Assembly (NCBI RefSeq): GCF_014208045.1
Contig: NZ_JACHML010000001.1
Span: forward strand, 1,612,001 to 1,676,000
Direction: 5' to 3'
Length of the DNA stretch: 64,000 nucleotides
Origin: Microbacterium thalassium
GTDB lineage: Bacteria; Actinomycetota; Actinomycetes; Actinomycetales; Microbacteriaceae
The position numbers and the translations under genes were made by a program. Positions 8,508 to 18,935 of this stretch are shown piece after piece. Every line of letters begins with the position of its first letter. Within the stretch, counting starts at the first letter, position 1. The notes beneath the pieces are model-generated. The model saw only the letters and a list, made by a program, of their open reading frames with translations. It ran no database searches and was not told the origin of the DNA.

Positions 8508-11105
8508 TCAGCGGCGGAGCCCCGCCAGCTTGAGCACCGCGCGCTCGTAGGTGGGAACCCGGTAGTACGCGCCGTGGGTGCCGACCTCGACCATGTAGCC
8601 GCTGAGGTCCAGCTCTTCGGCGAAGCGGTCGACGCGATTGACGAAGCCCGTGGCGGGATCCGATGGCGACGTGCTCATCGCGGGGTAGCCGAGGTAGTCG
8701 GTCAGGCGCCACAGGCTCACCCACGGAACCGCGCACCCGCGCAGGAGGTGCCCGGCGAGCTCCCCGGCGGGTCTGGCCGGGTCGGGCGCCGGCCGGTTCG
8801 GGTCGCCGCCCTCGGCGGTGAAGTCGTCCCCCCACGGGTCGGCGGCGAACGGCCGTGGCGCCTGGGATGCGTGGGTGCCCAGCACGTCGGGCCCCAGCAG
8901 TTCCGGCAGCAGTCGTCCGAACAGCGGTCTCAGCTGAACGCCGAAGGTGAGCAGCGAGATGCGACGCAGGACCGGGCGCGTCTCGGGTGAACTGGCCAGC
9001 AGGCCGAGTGACGACACCGCCAGCACACCGCCCATCGAGTGGGCCGCCAGGACGGCGCGGCGGCCGGGCCGGTCCGACAGCCACGTGAAGAGTCGGCCGG
9101 CGAGTTCGGGCACGGCCCGCTGGGAGTAGGGCGGCGGGCCGAACGGGTGCCCGGCGCGCGGGAGATAGCTGACGATGTCCCACACCACGCCGAGTGGGCG
9201 CGTGCCTTCGCGCATCGAGCCCCCGGCGAGCATCGCGATCAGGCCGAGACCGACGACCGCGAGGATCGGGAGGGCCAGGTTGAGGATGTTCACCGTGAGC
9301 TCCTCGGCGCCGGTGACCGACGTGAGCGTGTTGGCCTCCTCGGAGTACGTCACCCAGCTCCAGACGATCGACCCGACGACGGCGAGGGCCGACGTGATCG
9401 CGACGATCGCGACGACGGGTTCGATCAGGTGCAGCCGCGCCGCGTTCACACGCTTGGTGCGGATGCGTGCGAGCAGCGTCGCCGGTGACGGCGGGAGCAC
9501 GCTCGGGCCCTGCGGGACGATGTCGTCGTCAGGCCCCGCGGGAGCGCCCCATGCCCGCGCGCGGTCCTGCATGTCGCGCGTGCGGACGAACACCGCCACC
9601 GCGACGATGAGGGCCGCCGCGAGGACGCCGGCGAGCACGGCCGTGCCGCCCGCGATGTACGAACTCGAGATCAGGAGTCCGTTCTCGGCGGGTTCCTTCT
9701 GCCGCACGAGCGTCGCGGCGCCCAGCCCGCCGTTGAGGTAGTCGCCCGCCGTCACGGTCGCGATCGCGCTCACCCCGATGGCCAGCGTCAGCGACACCAT
9801 CATGAACACGGCGGGCGCGCAGCCGCCCCACGCCGCAGCCCGGCGCGACGCGCGTCCTCGCCAGAACACTCCGCTGAGCGCGATCGCGGTCGCGATCATG
9901 ATGATGACCAGCGGCGTCGCTCCCGCGCCGTACAGGCGGCTCACGCCGACCTGCGCCTCGTCCGGCGTGGTGGCGATCGCGAGCACGAGCTCCACGCTCG
10001 CGAAGACGACGACGGAACCGCCCAGGAACCACGCGCTCAGCGTCGCCGATCGAGGTCTCCGCGGTGCCTCCGGCGCCGAGACCCCGGGAGCAGGAAGGAG
10101 GACGGCGAGGACGGTGGTGGCGGCGAGCCCGACCAGCGATGCGGCGGCGAACCAGAAGAAGGTCGCGAACATCCCGTCGCCGAAGGCGTCGCCGACGCAG
10201 GCGCCGTACCCGCCCAATCCCTCGCACGCGGTGTACCAGTCGAAGGCCGCGTGGGCGGAAAGGAAGGCCGACGTCAGCAGCAGCGCCGCCGCGAGATGGA
10301 CGCGCGAGAGGTGTCGCGCCGCCCGGGTGGACCAGAAGTGGGGGTGGGACAGCAGCGCGGACGGCTCGGTCTCCTCGCCGACATCCCGTGGCGCGACGGA
10401 CCGCGGCAGGCTGAGGGCGTCGCGGCGCATGCCCGGGAGCACGTCGTACCGGACGCGCGCGACCGCCGACATCAGCCACAGCACGCCGACCGCGGCAGCG
10501 GGCGCCAGACCCAGGAGCGCGAAGCGGACGCCCACGTCCCACCCCGGCATCGGCGCGAAGAGTCCTTCGAGCGGACCGCACATCGCCGGATTCGCGCCGC
10601 ACTGCGCGGCGCCGACATCGAGGGCGACGGTGGCCGCGGCGCTGGTGAACAGCAGCGTGAGCATGAGGCCGAACAGCCGCGTCAGGCCGGCCGTGACCCG
10701 CGGACGCCGGTCATCGGCCGCGGGGAGCCGCCGCGTCCAGTGCACGGCATTGGCGATGCTGAAGGGGAGCAGGAGCGCATAGACGACGCGCACGGCAGCG
10801 CCGGCGACGATGCTCAACGCGCCCGCGTTGCCGACGTCCGGCGTCGTGCGCACCATGCCGCCCCAGGAGTAGGCCTCCCGCAGGATGCCTCTGGGAACGT
10901 ACCCGCGCCCGCCCTGCTCGATTGCGTCGGCGGCGGACTTCTTCGGCCGCCAGAAGCTGCCGAGCTTGTCGCCGGCGACGAGTTCGACGTCTTCGGGTCG
11001 CAGGTCCAGCAGCGCGGGCGCTGTCGTGTTGTTGACGCCGTGCACCCGCAGCTCGAGCACGTCGGGCTCGGCGTCCCCGCCCCGCAGCACGTCCCTCAGA
11101 CCCAT
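8508..11105 (-). CDS. Large membrane protein with alpha/beta-hydrolase domain
   Basis: Protein of 865 aa with no assigned function. It opens with [13 protein letters not shown], the first beta strand and oxyanion-type HGVNN segment of an alpha/beta-hydrolase. A long middle part then holds roughly nine to eleven hydrophobic helices in pairs (about residues 125-600). The nucleophile elbow AHSMGG (Ser690) and a late GTHGAY follow at the C-terminus. The hydrolase core therefore appears split, with a membrane block inserted between strand 1 and the catalytic elbow. Start ATG has GGGAG upstream. It may act on lipid or ester substrates at the membrane; this is inference from fold motifs only. Confidence 0.8.
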   Translation of the reverse strand: MGLRDVLRGGDAEPDVLELRVHGVNNTTAPALLDLRPEDVELVAGDKLGSFWRPKKSAADAIEQGGRGYVPRGILREAYSWGGMVRTTPDVGNAGALSIVAGAAVRVVYALLLPFSIANAVHWTRRLPAADDRRPRVTAGLTRLFGLMLTLLFTSAAATVALDVGAAQCGANPAMCGPLEGLFAPMPGWDVGVRFALLGLAPAAAVGVLWLMSAVARVRYDVLPGMRRDALSLPRSVAPRDVGEETEPSALLSHPHFWSTRAARHLSRVHLAAALLLTSAFLSAHAAFDWYTACEGLGGYGACVGDAFGDGMFATFFWFAAASLVGLAATTVLAVLLPAPGVSAPEAPRRPRSATLSAWFLGGSVVVFASVELVLAIATTPDEAQVGVSRLYGAGATPLVIIMIATAIALSGVFWRGRASRRAAAWGGCAPAVFMMVSLTLAIGVSAIATVTAGDYLNGGLGAATLVRQKEPAENGLLISSSYIAGGTAVLAGVLAAALIVAVAVFVRTRDMQDRARAWGAPAGPDDDIVPQGPSVLPPSPATLLARIRTKRVNAARLHLIEPVVAIVAITSALAVVGSIVWSWVTYSEEANTLTSVTGAEELTVNILNLALPILAVVGLGLIAMLAGGSMREGTRPLGVVWDIVSYLPRAGHPFGPPPYSQRAVPELAGRLFTWLSDRPGRRAVLAAHSMGGVLAVSSLGLLASSPETRPVLRRISLLTFGVQLRPLFGRLLPELLGPDVLGTHASQAPRPFAADPWGDDFTAEGGDPNRPAPDPARPAGELAGHLLRGCAVPWVSLWRLTDYLGYPAMSTSPSDPATGFVNRVDRFAEELDLSGYMVEVGTHGAYYRVPTYERAVLKLAGLRR

Positions 11106-11170
11106 GGCGTCTCCCGTCGTCCCCAGCGCGATTGGGCGCCATGCTAGCCAGCGGGCCGTACGGTGGGAAG

Positions 11171-11611
11171 ATGCCGCTTCACGGAGAGTACAAGCCGTCC
11201 ACCGCAGAGTGGGCCCGCACGCAGGCCGAGAAGTACGAGGCCTCGGGCGGGGCCGAGGCGAACACGCTGCGGGGAGTGCCGATCATCGTGCTGACGACCG
11301 TCGGCGCCAAGACCGGCGCGCTGCGCAAGACGGCGCTCATGCGGGTCGAGCACGACGGCGCGTACGCGGTCGTCGCCTCGAAGGGCGGCGCGCCCGATGA
11401 GCCGGTGTGGGCCGAGAACATGCGGCGCCACCCGCACGTCGAGCTGCAGGACGGCGCCGTCAAGCGCGACTACCGCGCCCGCGAGCTCTCGGGGGACGAG
11501 CGCTCGCTGTGGTGGGAGCGCGCAGCGGCGGTGTGGCCGGACTACGACGTGTACCAGACGCGCACCGACCGCCTCATCGCGGTGTTCGAACTCGAGCCGA
11601 TCGAGGCGTAG
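11171..11611 (+). CDS. F420/deazaflavin-dependent nitroreductase-family oxidoreductase
   Basis: Protein of 146 aa in the DDN family (PF04075), small beta-barrel enzymes that use deazaflavin F420 or related cofactors. Family traits seen: [29 protein letters not shown], split here as strand, GAKTG turn and RVEHDG; then [14 protein letters not shown] and PHVELQDG. The ATG at 11171 starts MPLHGEY, which matches the usual family N-terminus and lies 6 nt after TACGGT; upstream ATGs at 11132 and 11141 are in frame but less likely. The substrate cannot be told. Confidence 0.85.
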   Translation: MPLHGEYKPSTAEWARTQAEKYEASGGAEANTLRGVPIIVLTTVGAKTGALRKTALMRVEHDGAYAVVASKGGAPDEPVWAENMRRHPHVELQDGAVKRDYRARELSGDERSLWWERAAAVWPDYDVYQTRTDRLIAVFELEPIEA

Positions 11612-11788
11612 CCGCCCGGCACGCGGTCGGATCGCCACGCCGCGCGCCGCCTCGATCGGTCGGCGGGAGAACGAGACGGCGAAACCGGCCGCGTCGATCC
11701 ACCGCAGCCACGGCAGCGCCGCGCGATGGTGCGGACCAGAGCGAGGCTCACGGGCCGGAGGGCGCCGCGCGGGTAGGGTCGATGGCGC

Positions 11789-13195
11789 ATGCATCGCCTC
11801 ACCGTCGTCATCCTCGCCGCCGTCGACGCCGCCATCGCGGTGGCCGTCGGCGTCGCGGCCGTTCTCGCCCCGCTCACCCTGCTGTGGGTGCTCGGGTTCG
11901 GCGGCGCGGCCGACTGGGGTGCGCTGTGGCCGGCGGCGGCGACGATCTGGCAGTTCGGGCACGCGGTGCCCGTCGCGGTGACGCTTCCCGGCGAGTACAT
12001 CGCCGCCACGGGCATCGACCCGTCCGCGGAGTCGTTCGTGATGTCGCTGCCGCCGCTCGCGTTCGGCGCGTTCACCGCCGTGTTCGCAGCTCGATCGGGC
12101 ATGCGCTCGTCGCGCGCCGAGGCGTGGCTGACGGGGGTCGTCACGGGCACGGTCGTCTTCGCGGGGCTCGCCGCCCTCGCGGCGCTGACGTCCGCATCGG
12201 CCGTCGCCACGACCGAGACCTGGCAGGCGGTGGTGCTGCCGACGCTGTTCTTCGCGCTGCCCGCGGTCGTCGCGGCCGTCGTCACCGAGTGGTCCGAGGC
12301 CGGGTCCGGCGGCATCGCGCGGCTGCGGGACCGCGTCGAGGCCTCGCCCGCGTGGGGGCCCGTGCCCGCGCTCACGGCGCGCGCCGGTGCGCTCGCGGTG
12401 GCCGGGATCGTGGGGCTGGGCGCGCTCCTGGTCGCCGTCGCGGTCGTCCTCGGCGCCGACGAGATGATCGCGCTGTTCGAGGCCGGACACGTCGACGTCC
12501 TCGGGGCCACCGTGATCACGCTCGCGCAGCTGGCGTATCTGCCGACCGTCGTGGTGTGGGGACTCGCATTCGTCGCAGGCCCCGGCTTCTCGCTCGGCAC
12601 CGGGACGGCATTCTCCGCCGCCGGCACTCAGGCCGGGGTCGTCCCCGGCATCCCGATCCTCGGCGCCGTACCGGAGTCGACGACGCCGTGGCTGCTGCTG
12701 CTCGCTCTCGGGCCGGTCGCCGTGGGGGTGCTGGCGGGGTGGATCGCCCGGTCCCGGCTGGTCGCCCTCGGCGCGGACGGCGTCGCTGCGACCCGCGGCG
12801 ACGCCCCGGAGGACGGCGAACCGGACCCCGCGCTTCCCCGGCTGGCGATCACGGGAGGCATCGCGCTGCTCGCGGTGGGCGCCGCGGCGCTGCTCGCCTG
12901 GCTCGCCTCCGGGTCGCTCGGTCCCGGGCGCCTCGCGGAGACCGGCCCGCAGCCGGGACCGGTCGCGCTGGCGGTCGGCCTCGAGATCGCCGTCGGAGCC
13001 GGCATCATCCTGCTCTCGCCGCGCCGACGCCGCGCCGACGAACCCCCGGACGCATCCGCCGACGGCGCCGACGAGCCGGTCGCCGAGTCCGGCGACGGAG
13101 CGACTCCCGCCGATGAGCACGAGACCGTGCCGCTGCCGTCGATGCCCGCGTCGTGGAAGGGCATCGCCCCGGGCGAGCGAGACTCGCGTGGTTAG
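11789..13195 (+). CDS. DUF6350 family membrane protein
   Basis: Integral membrane protein of 468 aa with about ten hydrophobic segments and an acidic, low-complexity C-terminal tail ending [14 protein letters not shown]. The sequence and its place directly before purN fit the DUF6350 family, which is regularly found ahead of purNH in actinobacteria. No biochemical role is known. A TAGGGT box lies 9 nt before the ATG. Its TAG stop is part of the likely -10 box of purN. Confidence 0.8.
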   Translation: MHRLTVVILAAVDAAIAVAVGVAAVLAPLTLLWVLGFGGAADWGALWPAAATIWQFGHAVPVAVTLPGEYIAATGIDPSAESFVMSLPPLAFGAFTAVFAARSGMRSSRAEAWLTGVVTGTVVFAGLAALAALTSASAVATTETWQAVVLPTLFFALPAVVAAVVTEWSEAGSGGIARLRDRVEASPAWGPVPALTARAGALAVAGIVGLGALLVAVAVVLGADEMIALFEAGHVDVLGATVITLAQLAYLPTVVVWGLAFVAGPGFSLGTGTAFSAAGTQAGVVPGIPILGAVPESTTPWLLLLALGPVAVGVLAGWIARSRLVALGADGVAATRGDAPEDGEPDPALPRLAITGGIALLAVGAAALLAWLASGSLGPGRLAETGPQPGPVALAVGLEIAVGAGIILLSPRRRRADEPPDASADGADEPVAESGDGATPADEHETVPLPSMPASWKGIAPGERDSRG

Positions 13196-13204
13196 ACTGT
13201 GCGA

Positions 13205-13807
13205 GTGCTGACTGTCGCCGTCCTCATCTCCGGCACGGGGTCGAATATGCGGGCCCTTCTGGAGGCGGCGGCCGACCCCGGATTCCCGGCGCGCGTCGTG
13301 GCGGTGGGCGCCGATCGCGAGGCCGACGGTTTCGCGCACGCCGAGGATTTCGGCATCCCGACATTCCTCGTGCCGTATGGGCAGTTCCCCTCGCGGGAGG
13401 CCTGGGGCGAGGAGCTCGCGCGCCAGCTCGACGTCTGGAACCCCGACCTCGTCGTCCTGAGCGGGCTCATGCGGCTGCTGCCGCCGGCGCTCGTCGATGC
13501 GCGAGCGCCGCACATCATCAACACGCATCCGGCGTACCTGCCCGAGTTCCCCGGCGCTCACGGCGTGCGCGACGCGCTCGTCGCCGGCGTCTCGCAGACC
13601 GGAGCGAGCGTCATCGTCGTCGACGACGGCGTCGACTCCGGTCCGATCCTCGCCCAGGAGCGCGTCCCCGTCCTGCCCTCGGACGACGAGCACACGCTGC
13701 ACGAGCGCATCAAGCCCGTCGAACGCCGCCTCCTCATCGACGTCGTCCGTCGCATCGCGACCGGCGACATCGACCTCGCCGCCGTCGCGGCGCCGCAGAC
13801 CACCTGA
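13205..13807 (+). CDS. purN: Phosphoribosylglycinamide formyltransferase
   Basis: GART enzyme of 200 aa that formylates GAR with 10-formyl-THF in purine synthesis. [14 protein letters not shown] is the substrate-binding N-terminus; the [21 protein letters not shown] segment includes the Asn-His pair, and [17 protein letters not shown] the catalytic Asp. Two GTG codons are possible (13199 and 13205). The second is preferred because a TAGACT box (13193-13198) lies exactly 6 nt upstream, giving a leaderless start. purH follows after 32 nt with its own ribosome site. Confidence 0.93.
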   Translation: MLTVAVLISGTGSNMRALLEAAADPGFPARVVAVGADREADGFAHAEDFGIPTFLVPYGQFPSREAWGEELARQLDVWNPDLVVLSGLMRLLPPALVDARAPHIINTHPAYLPEFPGAHGVRDALVAGVSQTGASVIVVDDGVDSGPILAQERVPVLPSDDEHTLHERIKPVERRLLIDVVRRIATGDIDLAAVAAPQTT

Positions 13808-13839
13808 CCCCCCCTCGTCCCACCCCCAAGGAGCTCCGC

Positions 13840-15447
13840 ATGGCCGGCCCGAGCCACGACCCCGCCCTCTACCGCCCGCGCGACGTCGTGCCCATCCGGC
13901 GCGCCCTGGTCTCGGTCAGCGACAAGACCGACCTGCTGTCGCTCGCGGCGGCGCTCGCGGGAGCGGGGGTCGAGATCGTGTCCACCGGATCGACCGCCGC
14001 GACGATCCGCGACGCCGGGTACGAGGTGACGGATGTGTCGAGCGTGACCGGGTTCCCCGAGAGCCTCGACGGCCGGGTCAAGACGCTGCATCCCGCCGTG
14101 CACGCGGGGCTGCTCGCCGACCTGCGCCTCGAGGACCACGAGCGCCAGCTCGCCGAGCTCGGCATCCAGCCGTTCGAACTCGTCGTGGTGAACCTGTACC
14201 CGTTCGTCGAGACCGTGCACTCCGGCGCCGAGGGCGACGCGGTCGTCGAACAGATCGACATCGGCGGGCCCGCGATGGTGCGCGCGTCGGCGAAGAACTA
14301 CGCCAACGTCGCGATCGTCGTCTCGCCCGAGTCCTACCCGGGGGTCATCGAGTCGCTCGGCCAGGGCGGCACGACGCTCGCCCAGCGCCGCGACCTCGCC
14401 GCCCGCGCCTTCGCCCACACCTCGCAGTACGACCGTGCGGTCGCGACGTGGTTCGCCGAGGAGACACTCGCTCCCGAGGGCGACCTGCCGCAGCACCTGA
14501 CGATCAAGGCGGAGCGGCTGGAGGTCCTGCGCTACGGCGAGAACTCGCACCAGCGCGCCGCCATCTACACCACGATCGGCGGACACGGCATCGCCCAGGC
14601 CACGCAGCTGCAGGGCAAGGCGATGTCGTACAACAACTACGTCGACGCGGATGCGGCCCTCCGCGCCGCGTTCGACCTGGTCAAGCCGGCCGTCGCGATC
14701 ATCAAGCACGCCAACCCGTGCGGCATCGCGGTCACCGCCCCGCAGGCGCTCGACCCGATCGCCAGCGCCCACCTGCGCGCCCACGAGTGCGACCCGGTGT
14801 CGGCGTTCGGCGGGGTGATCGCCGCCAACCGCACCGTGACGCTGAAGATGGCCGAGAATCTGCGCGACATCTTCACCGAGGTCATCGTGGCGCCCGACTT
14901 CGAGCCCGAGGCGCTCGAGGTGTTCAAGCTCAAGAAGAACCTGCGCGTGCTCAAGCTCCCCGAGGACTGGAAGCAGGAGCGCATGGACGTGCGTCTGCTC
15001 TCGGGCGGCCTGCTGCTGCAGGACGCCGACCGGTTCCCCGACGACATCGAGTCGGTCGCCAAGGACTGGGAGCTCGTCTCGGGCGAGCGTCCCTCGGACG
15101 CCGACATGACCAACCTCATCTTCGCGTGGAAGACGTGCCGTGCGGTCAAGTCGAACGCGATCGTGCTGGCGAAGAACTCGGCCACGGTCGGGATCGGCAT
15201 GGGACAGGTGAACCGCGTCGATTCGTGCCGCCTCGCGGTCGAGCGCGCCGGTGACCGCGCGGCGGGGTCCGTCGCGGCATCCGACGCGTTCTTCCCGTTC
15301 GCCGACGGCCCCGCTGTGCTCATCGAGGGCGGCATCAAGACGATCGTCCAGCCCGGCGGGTCGGTGCGCGACCAGGAGGTCATCGATGCGGCCCGCGAGG
15401 CGGGCGTGACGATGTTCTTCACAGGGGAGCGTCACTTCTTCCACTGA
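13840..15447 (+). CDS. purH: Bifunctional AICAR formyltransferase/IMP cyclohydrolase
   Basis: Final two steps of IMP synthesis in one 535-aa protein. The N-terminal MGS-like cyclohydrolase domain shows [17 protein letters not shown] and GRVKTLHP; the transformylase domain shows RYGENSHQ, the loop [11 protein letters not shown] and the active-site KHANPCGIA. It ends in the conserved [10 protein letters not shown]. The ATG at 13840 has AAGGAG 6 nt upstream; the frame is open far upstream but that sequence is the purN shadow. The product of purN's formyl pathway and glyA/folD folates in this window feed the same pathway. Confidence 0.97.
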   Translation: MAGPSHDPALYRPRDVVPIRRALVSVSDKTDLLSLAAALAGAGVEIVSTGSTAATIRDAGYEVTDVSSVTGFPESLDGRVKTLHPAVHAGLLADLRLEDHERQLAELGIQPFELVVVNLYPFVETVHSGAEGDAVVEQIDIGGPAMVRASAKNYANVAIVVSPESYPGVIESLGQGGTTLAQRRDLAARAFAHTSQYDRAVATWFAEETLAPEGDLPQHLTIKAERLEVLRYGENSHQRAAIYTTIGGHGIAQATQLQGKAMSYNNYVDADAALRAAFDLVKPAVAIIKHANPCGIAVTAPQALDPIASAHLRAHECDPVSAFGGVIAANRTVTLKMAENLRDIFTEVIVAPDFEPEALEVFKLKKNLRVLKLPEDWKQERMDVRLLSGGLLLQDADRFPDDIESVAKDWELVSGERPSDADMTNLIFAWKTCRAVKSNAIVLAKNSATVGIGMGQVNRVDSCRLAVERAGDRAAGSVAASDAFFPFADGPAVLIEGGIKTIVQPGGSVRDQEVIDAAREAGVTMFFTGERHFFH

Positions 15448-15463
15448 CCCGGCCCGCGCCGGG
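15448..15463. terminator. Short hairpin between convergent purH and flavoprotein
   Basis: CCCGGC and GCCGGG arms with a 4-nt loop immediately after the purH stop; the opposite gene ends 7 nt further. The stem is only 6 bp, so this is a tentative bidirectional terminator. Confidence 0.4.
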
Positions 15464-15469
15464 GCGCTC

Positions 15470-16894
15470 TCACGTGCCGGTGCCGCGGTACTCCTCGAGC
15501 CAGCGCAGCCACACCTCGCTGACCGTCGGGTACGCCGGGACCGCGTGCCACAGGCGCTCCAGCGGCACCTCGCCGACGATCGCGATCGTCGCGGCGTGGA
15601 GGAGCTCGGCGACGTCGGGGCCGGCGAACGTCGCCCCGATGAGGACCCCGCGGTCCTCGTCGACGATCGCGCGAGCGTGGCCGCGGTAGTCGTCGGCGCG
15701 TGTGGTGGCGCCGCCGATCCAGCTCAGGTCGTAGTCGAGGATGCGGATGCTGCGGCCCGCGGCCGTCGCGGCATCCGCCGTGAGCCCCACCGTCGCGATT
15801 TCGGGATCGGTGAAGACCACCTGGGGGACGGCGCTGTGATCGGCGGTGGCCGCGTACGCGCTCCAGGGGGTGTCGTCGACCGGGATGCCGGCCGCGCGGG
15901 CGGCGATGGCGGCGCCCGCGGCGCGCGCCTGGTACTTGCCCTGGTGGGTGGAGAGTGCGCGGTGGTTGACGTCGCCGACGGCGTAGAGCCAGTCGAACCC
16001 GCGCACGCGCAGCGTGTCGTCGACGTCGAGCCAGTCGCCCGTGGGAAGGGCCAGCGTCTCGAGCCCCAGATCGCCGGTGCGGGCGATGCGACCGGTCGCG
16101 ACGAGCACCTCCTCGGCGGTGACCGGGTCGCCCGCGGACAGCTCGAGCGTCGCCCCGGCCGGCGTGCGGCGCGCCGAGAGCACTTCGGTCCCGGTGCGGA
16201 CGGTGACGCCGGAGCGGCGCAGCGACTCCGTGACGAGTTCGACGGCGAACGGCTCTTGGCCTCGCAGCACGCCGGAGCGGCCGATCACGGTGACCTCGGT
16301 GCCGAAGCTCGCGTACGCGGCCGCCATCTCGGTCGCGACGAGCCCGGCTCCGAGGATCGCGAGGCTCCGGGGCGCCGTGCGGGCGCTCGTGGCGTCGCGG
16401 CTCGTCCACGGTGCGATGTCGGCGAGCCCGGGGATGTCGGGCAGCAGCGCGGCCGATCCGGTGCAGATCGCCACCGCATGACGAGCGGACACCGGCGTCT
16501 CGGCGCCGTCGTCGCCGGCGACGACGATCTGCCGTGGTCCGTCGAACCGCGCGAGACCGCGCAGCAGGGCGATGCCGGTCTTGTCGAGCCATCGCACCTG
16601 GGCCGAGTCGTCCCAGCCATGGGCGATGCGGTCGCGCCGCGCGAAGGCGGCGGACGGATCGACGCCGCCGGTGACCGCCTCGCGGGCGCCGCCGACGTCG
16701 TGCGCCGCCCGCAGGGCCGACGCGGGCCGCAGCAGCGCCTTGGAGGGCATGCACGCCCAGTACGAGCACTCGCCGCCGACGAGCTCGGCCTCGACGATGA
16801 GCGTCGACATGCCGCCTTGCACCGCGGCATCGGCGACGTTCTCGCCCACGGCGCCCGCTCCGATCACGATGACGTCGTACTCGCGCGCGGTCAT
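15470..16894 (-). CDS. FAD-dependent pyridine nucleotide-disulfide oxidoreductase
   Basis: Flavoprotein of 474 aa of the class I disulfide reductase family (dihydrolipoamide dehydrogenase, mercuric and mycothione reductase relatives). FAD-binding GAGAVGENVAD is at the N-terminus; the redox pair is Cys43 and Cys48 in GGECSYWACMPSKA, followed by the NAD(P)-binding LGAGLVATEMA and the dimer domain with PQVVFTDPEIATVGLT. The C-terminal His-Glu pair is less standard: HAVPAYPTVSEVWL. Substrate is therefore open. ATG at 16894 is 7 nt after a TATGTT box; an ATG at 16904-16906 lies inside that box. Confidence 0.88.
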   Translation of the reverse strand: MTAREYDVIVIGAGAVGENVADAAVQGGMSTLIVEAELVGGECSYWACMPSKALLRPASALRAAHDVGGAREAVTGGVDPSAAFARRDRIAHGWDDSAQVRWLDKTGIALLRGLARFDGPRQIVVAGDDGAETPVSARHAVAICTGSAALLPDIPGLADIAPWTSRDATSARTAPRSLAILGAGLVATEMAAAYASFGTEVTVIGRSGVLRGQEPFAVELVTESLRRSGVTVRTGTEVLSARRTPAGATLELSAGDPVTAEEVLVATGRIARTGDLGLETLALPTGDWLDVDDTLRVRGFDWLYAVGDVNHRALSTHQGKYQARAAGAAIAARAAGIPVDDTPWSAYAATADHSAVPQVVFTDPEIATVGLTADAATAAGRSIRILDYDLSWIGGATTRADDYRGHARAIVDEDRGVLIGATFAGPDVAELLHAATIAIVGEVPLERLWHAVPAYPTVSEVWLRWLEEYRGTGT

Positions 16895-16945
16895 GCGCCC
16901 CAACATAGCGGCGCCCGGGACGCCCGAACCGGGGGTTGACGCGAA

Positions 16946-16977
16946 GGCCCCGCCTGCTCCGGAGAACAGGCGGGGCC
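16946..16977 (-). terminator. Hairpin terminator after the DUF4386 gene
   Basis: GGCCCCGCCTG pairs with CAGGCGGGGCC over 11 bp with a 10-nt loop, 15 nt beyond the stop of the DUF4386 gene on the minus strand. Confidence 0.65.
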
Positions 16978-16991
16978 ACGGGAGGTGCGGG

Positions 16992-17807
16992 TCAGACCCG
17001 CGCTGCGACCTGCCCGGCGACGCGGCCGGCTGTGCGCAACCGGCGCGCGGCGACGAACAGCCACACGGTGAGTCCCAGTTCGGACAGCATGGAGGGGATG
17101 GCGACGACCGCGAGCATGACGCCGGCGATCGCGGCGTAGTCGGCGACCACGAGGTGCAGGGCGGTGTCGGCGATGTAGGCGGCGCCCGCGATCATGAGGC
17201 CGATTCCGAGGATCCGCGGAGCCAGGCGCGCCTGGAACAGGATCCAGCCGATCACCAGCAGGTGCGCCCCGAAGGCGATGAGGCCCACGAGCCACGTGAT
17301 GTCGAACGCCTCGAGCAGCAGGGCGACCAGGCCCGACGAGTCGGAGGCCTCGATGGCACCCGTCGCGAGCTGTCCGGCCAGGTGCAGGAAGGCGACGCCG
17401 GCGCCGAGGAGCACCGTGTAGGTCAGTCGCATCCAGGCGGCCAGCAGCGAGCGCATCTCGCCGGTGGGACGGAGGATCACATGCAGCGCCCACGCGATGA
17501 CGACGTCGATGACGAAGATCGCGGCGAAAGCGAGGGTGGCCAGGCGGAAGGCGCCGGGGTCTGCGGCGATCGCCTCGAGGCTGGCCGTCGCGGAGCCGGC
17601 GGTCTTCACCGGCTGCACGACGGTGAAGTTCGCCAGGATCGCCAGGACGAACAGGGCGGCGTAGCCGATGCCGGCCCACAGGGCGGCGGTGGCGCGGCTG
17701 GTGTCGGTCGGGGTGGGGTTCGTGAGTGTCATGGTCTTGTCGTTCGGGGTCTGGTGAGCTGTGTCGGGTGCGGTCCGCCGCCGTGCGGTAGGCGAGGGGG
17801 CGGTCAT
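16992..17807 (-). CDS. DUF4386 domain membrane protein
   Basis: Membrane protein of up to 271 aa with six or seven hydrophobic helices; the segment ATAALWAGIGYAALFVLAILANF and the late GLTVWLFVAARRL fit DUF4386, a family of unknown function often found beside TetR-regulated oxidoreductases. The ATG at 17807 overlaps the stop of the upstream oxidoreductase gene (TCATGA), arguing for coupling; ATG at 17732 (MTLTNPT) would give a 246-aa form that begins just before the first helix and is a real alternative. Likely co-regulated by the TetR gene at 18936. Confidence 0.78.
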   Translation of the reverse strand: MTAPSPTARRRTAPDTAHQTPNDKTMTLTNPTPTDTSRATAALWAGIGYAALFVLAILANFTVVQPVKTAGSATASLEAIAADPGAFRLATLAFAAIFVIDVVIAWALHVILRPTGEMRSLLAAWMRLTYTVLLGAGVAFLHLAGQLATGAIEASDSSGLVALLLEAFDITWLVGLIAFGAHLLVIGWILFQARLAPRILGIGLMIAGAAYIADTALHLVVADYAAIAGVMLAVVAIPSMLSELGLTVWLFVAARRLRTAGRVAGQVAARV

Positions 17808-18841
17808 GACGCCGCCTCGATCTCGATCGCGGCCTTGCCGGCGATGCGGCCGGCCACGAGGTCGGCGATGGCCTGCGGGGCCTCGGCGAGGGCATAGGTG
17901 CGGGTGACGGCGGGGCGCACGCGGCCCGCCTCGACGTGCTCGGCCAGGCGAGCCAGAGATGCCTGGTCCTCCGGCGAGATGAAGAAGGCGAGCTTCTGCT
18001 TCGTGAACATCGAGAGCAGGGATGCGCCGATCTGGCGCCCCATGCCTCCGGTCAGCCAGTCGCCGCCCTCGCCGCCCACGATCGCGAGCGTTCCCTCAGG
18101 GGCGAGGATGCGTCGCATCCGTCGCACCGGCGTGCTTCCGCCGATGTCGATGATCACATCGAAGATCTCACCGGAGGCCGTGATGTCCTCGGTGCGGTAG
18201 TCGACGACGCGCTCGGCGCCCAGGCCGCGCACGAAGTCGGCCTTGGCGGCGCCGGCGACGGCGGTGACGTGCGCGCCGCGGGACGCGGCGAGCTGCACGA
18301 CGTATGATCCGACGCCGCCGGAGCCGCCGAGCACCAGCACGCGCTCGCCGGCCCGGACGTCGGCGATCTCCTCGACGGCGTGCAGGGCCGTGACACCCGA
18401 GACGGCGAGCACGGCCGACTCCGCGGGGGAGAGCCCCGCGGGGGCCGCGGCGAGCTTGTCGGCATCCGCCACGGCGTACTCGGCGTACGAGCCGTTCGTG
18501 AAGCCGAACACCTCGTCGCCCGGGGCGAAGCGGTCCACGCCCTCGCCGACGGCGACGACGGTGCCGGCCACGTCGATGCCGCGCACCGGCTGCGAGGGGC
18601 GGCGGAACCCGAAGCCCAGCACCCGCACGAGGGCGGGCTTGCCGGTCATCAGGTGCCACACGCCCCGGTCGACGCCGGCGGCGCGGACGCGCAGCAGCAC
18701 CTGGCCGGCGGCGGGCTCGGGGATCGGCAGGGTCTGGACGGCGAGCACGTCGGCGTCGCCGTAGCTGTCCTGGGCGACCGCGCGCATCGTGCGGGCCGAG
18801 GTGGAGACGGTCTGGTCGGTGGTGGTGGTCGTGGCGGTCAT
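17804..18841 (-). CDS. NADP-dependent quinone oxidoreductase-like MDR enzyme
   Basis: Zinc-independent medium-chain dehydrogenase/reductase of 345 aa. The GroES-like domain carries RVRAAGVDRGVWHLMTG and GIDVAGTVVAVGEGV; the Rossmann domain has LVLGGSGGVGSYVVQLA and VVDYRTEDI. The structural and catalytic zinc cysteines are absent, as in QOR/zeta-crystallin types. GGGAGGATGCC precedes the ATG. Two CGTACTnAGTACG palindromes in the divergent promoter indicate control by the neighbouring TetR protein; the likely role is reduction of a quinone or enone that is also the TetR ligand (inference). Confidence 0.9.
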   Translation of the reverse strand: MTATTTTTDQTVSTSARTMRAVAQDSYGDADVLAVQTLPIPEPAAGQVLLRVRAAGVDRGVWHLMTGKPALVRVLGFGFRRPSQPVRGIDVAGTVVAVGEGVDRFAPGDEVFGFTNGSYAEYAVADADKLAAAPAGLSPAESAVLAVSGVTALHAVEEIADVRAGERVLVLGGSGGVGSYVVQLAASRGAHVTAVAGAAKADFVRGLGAERVVDYRTEDITASGEIFDVIIDIGGSTPVRRMRRILAPEGTLAIVGGEGGDWLTGGMGRQIGASLLSMFTKQKLAFFISPEDQASLARLAEHVEAGRVRPAVTRTYALAEAPQAIADLVAGRIAGKAAIEIEAAS

Positions 18842-18862
18842 GGCATCCTCCCGTGGATTTTG

Positions 18863-18909
18863 TCGTACTAAGTACGAGTTCTGGCATCACCATAGCCGTA
18901 CTTAGTACG
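18863..18909. promoter_or_regulatory. Twin TetR operators CGTACTnAGTACG
   Basis: Two perfect 13-bp palindromes, CGTACTAAGTACG (18864-18876) and CGTACTTAGTACG (18897-18909), differ only in the central base. Their centres are 33 bp apart, about three helical turns, so two dimers would bind the same DNA face. They fill the 94-bp gap between the divergent oxidoreductase and TetR genes and would block both promoters. Confidence 0.8.
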
Positions 18910-18935
18910 ATGGGTCAAGAACGAAAGAGGGATCC

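Noticed and set aside
11144..13702. An 852-residue antisense frame over the DDN, DUF6350 and purN genes
   Set aside because: Arg/Gly/Asp-rich without domain features; opposite strand has recognisable genes.
13796..13839. Possible ZTP or purine riboswitch before purH
   Set aside because: Only 32 nt separate purN and purH and they contain just an AAGGAG ribosome site; none of the pfl blocks are present.
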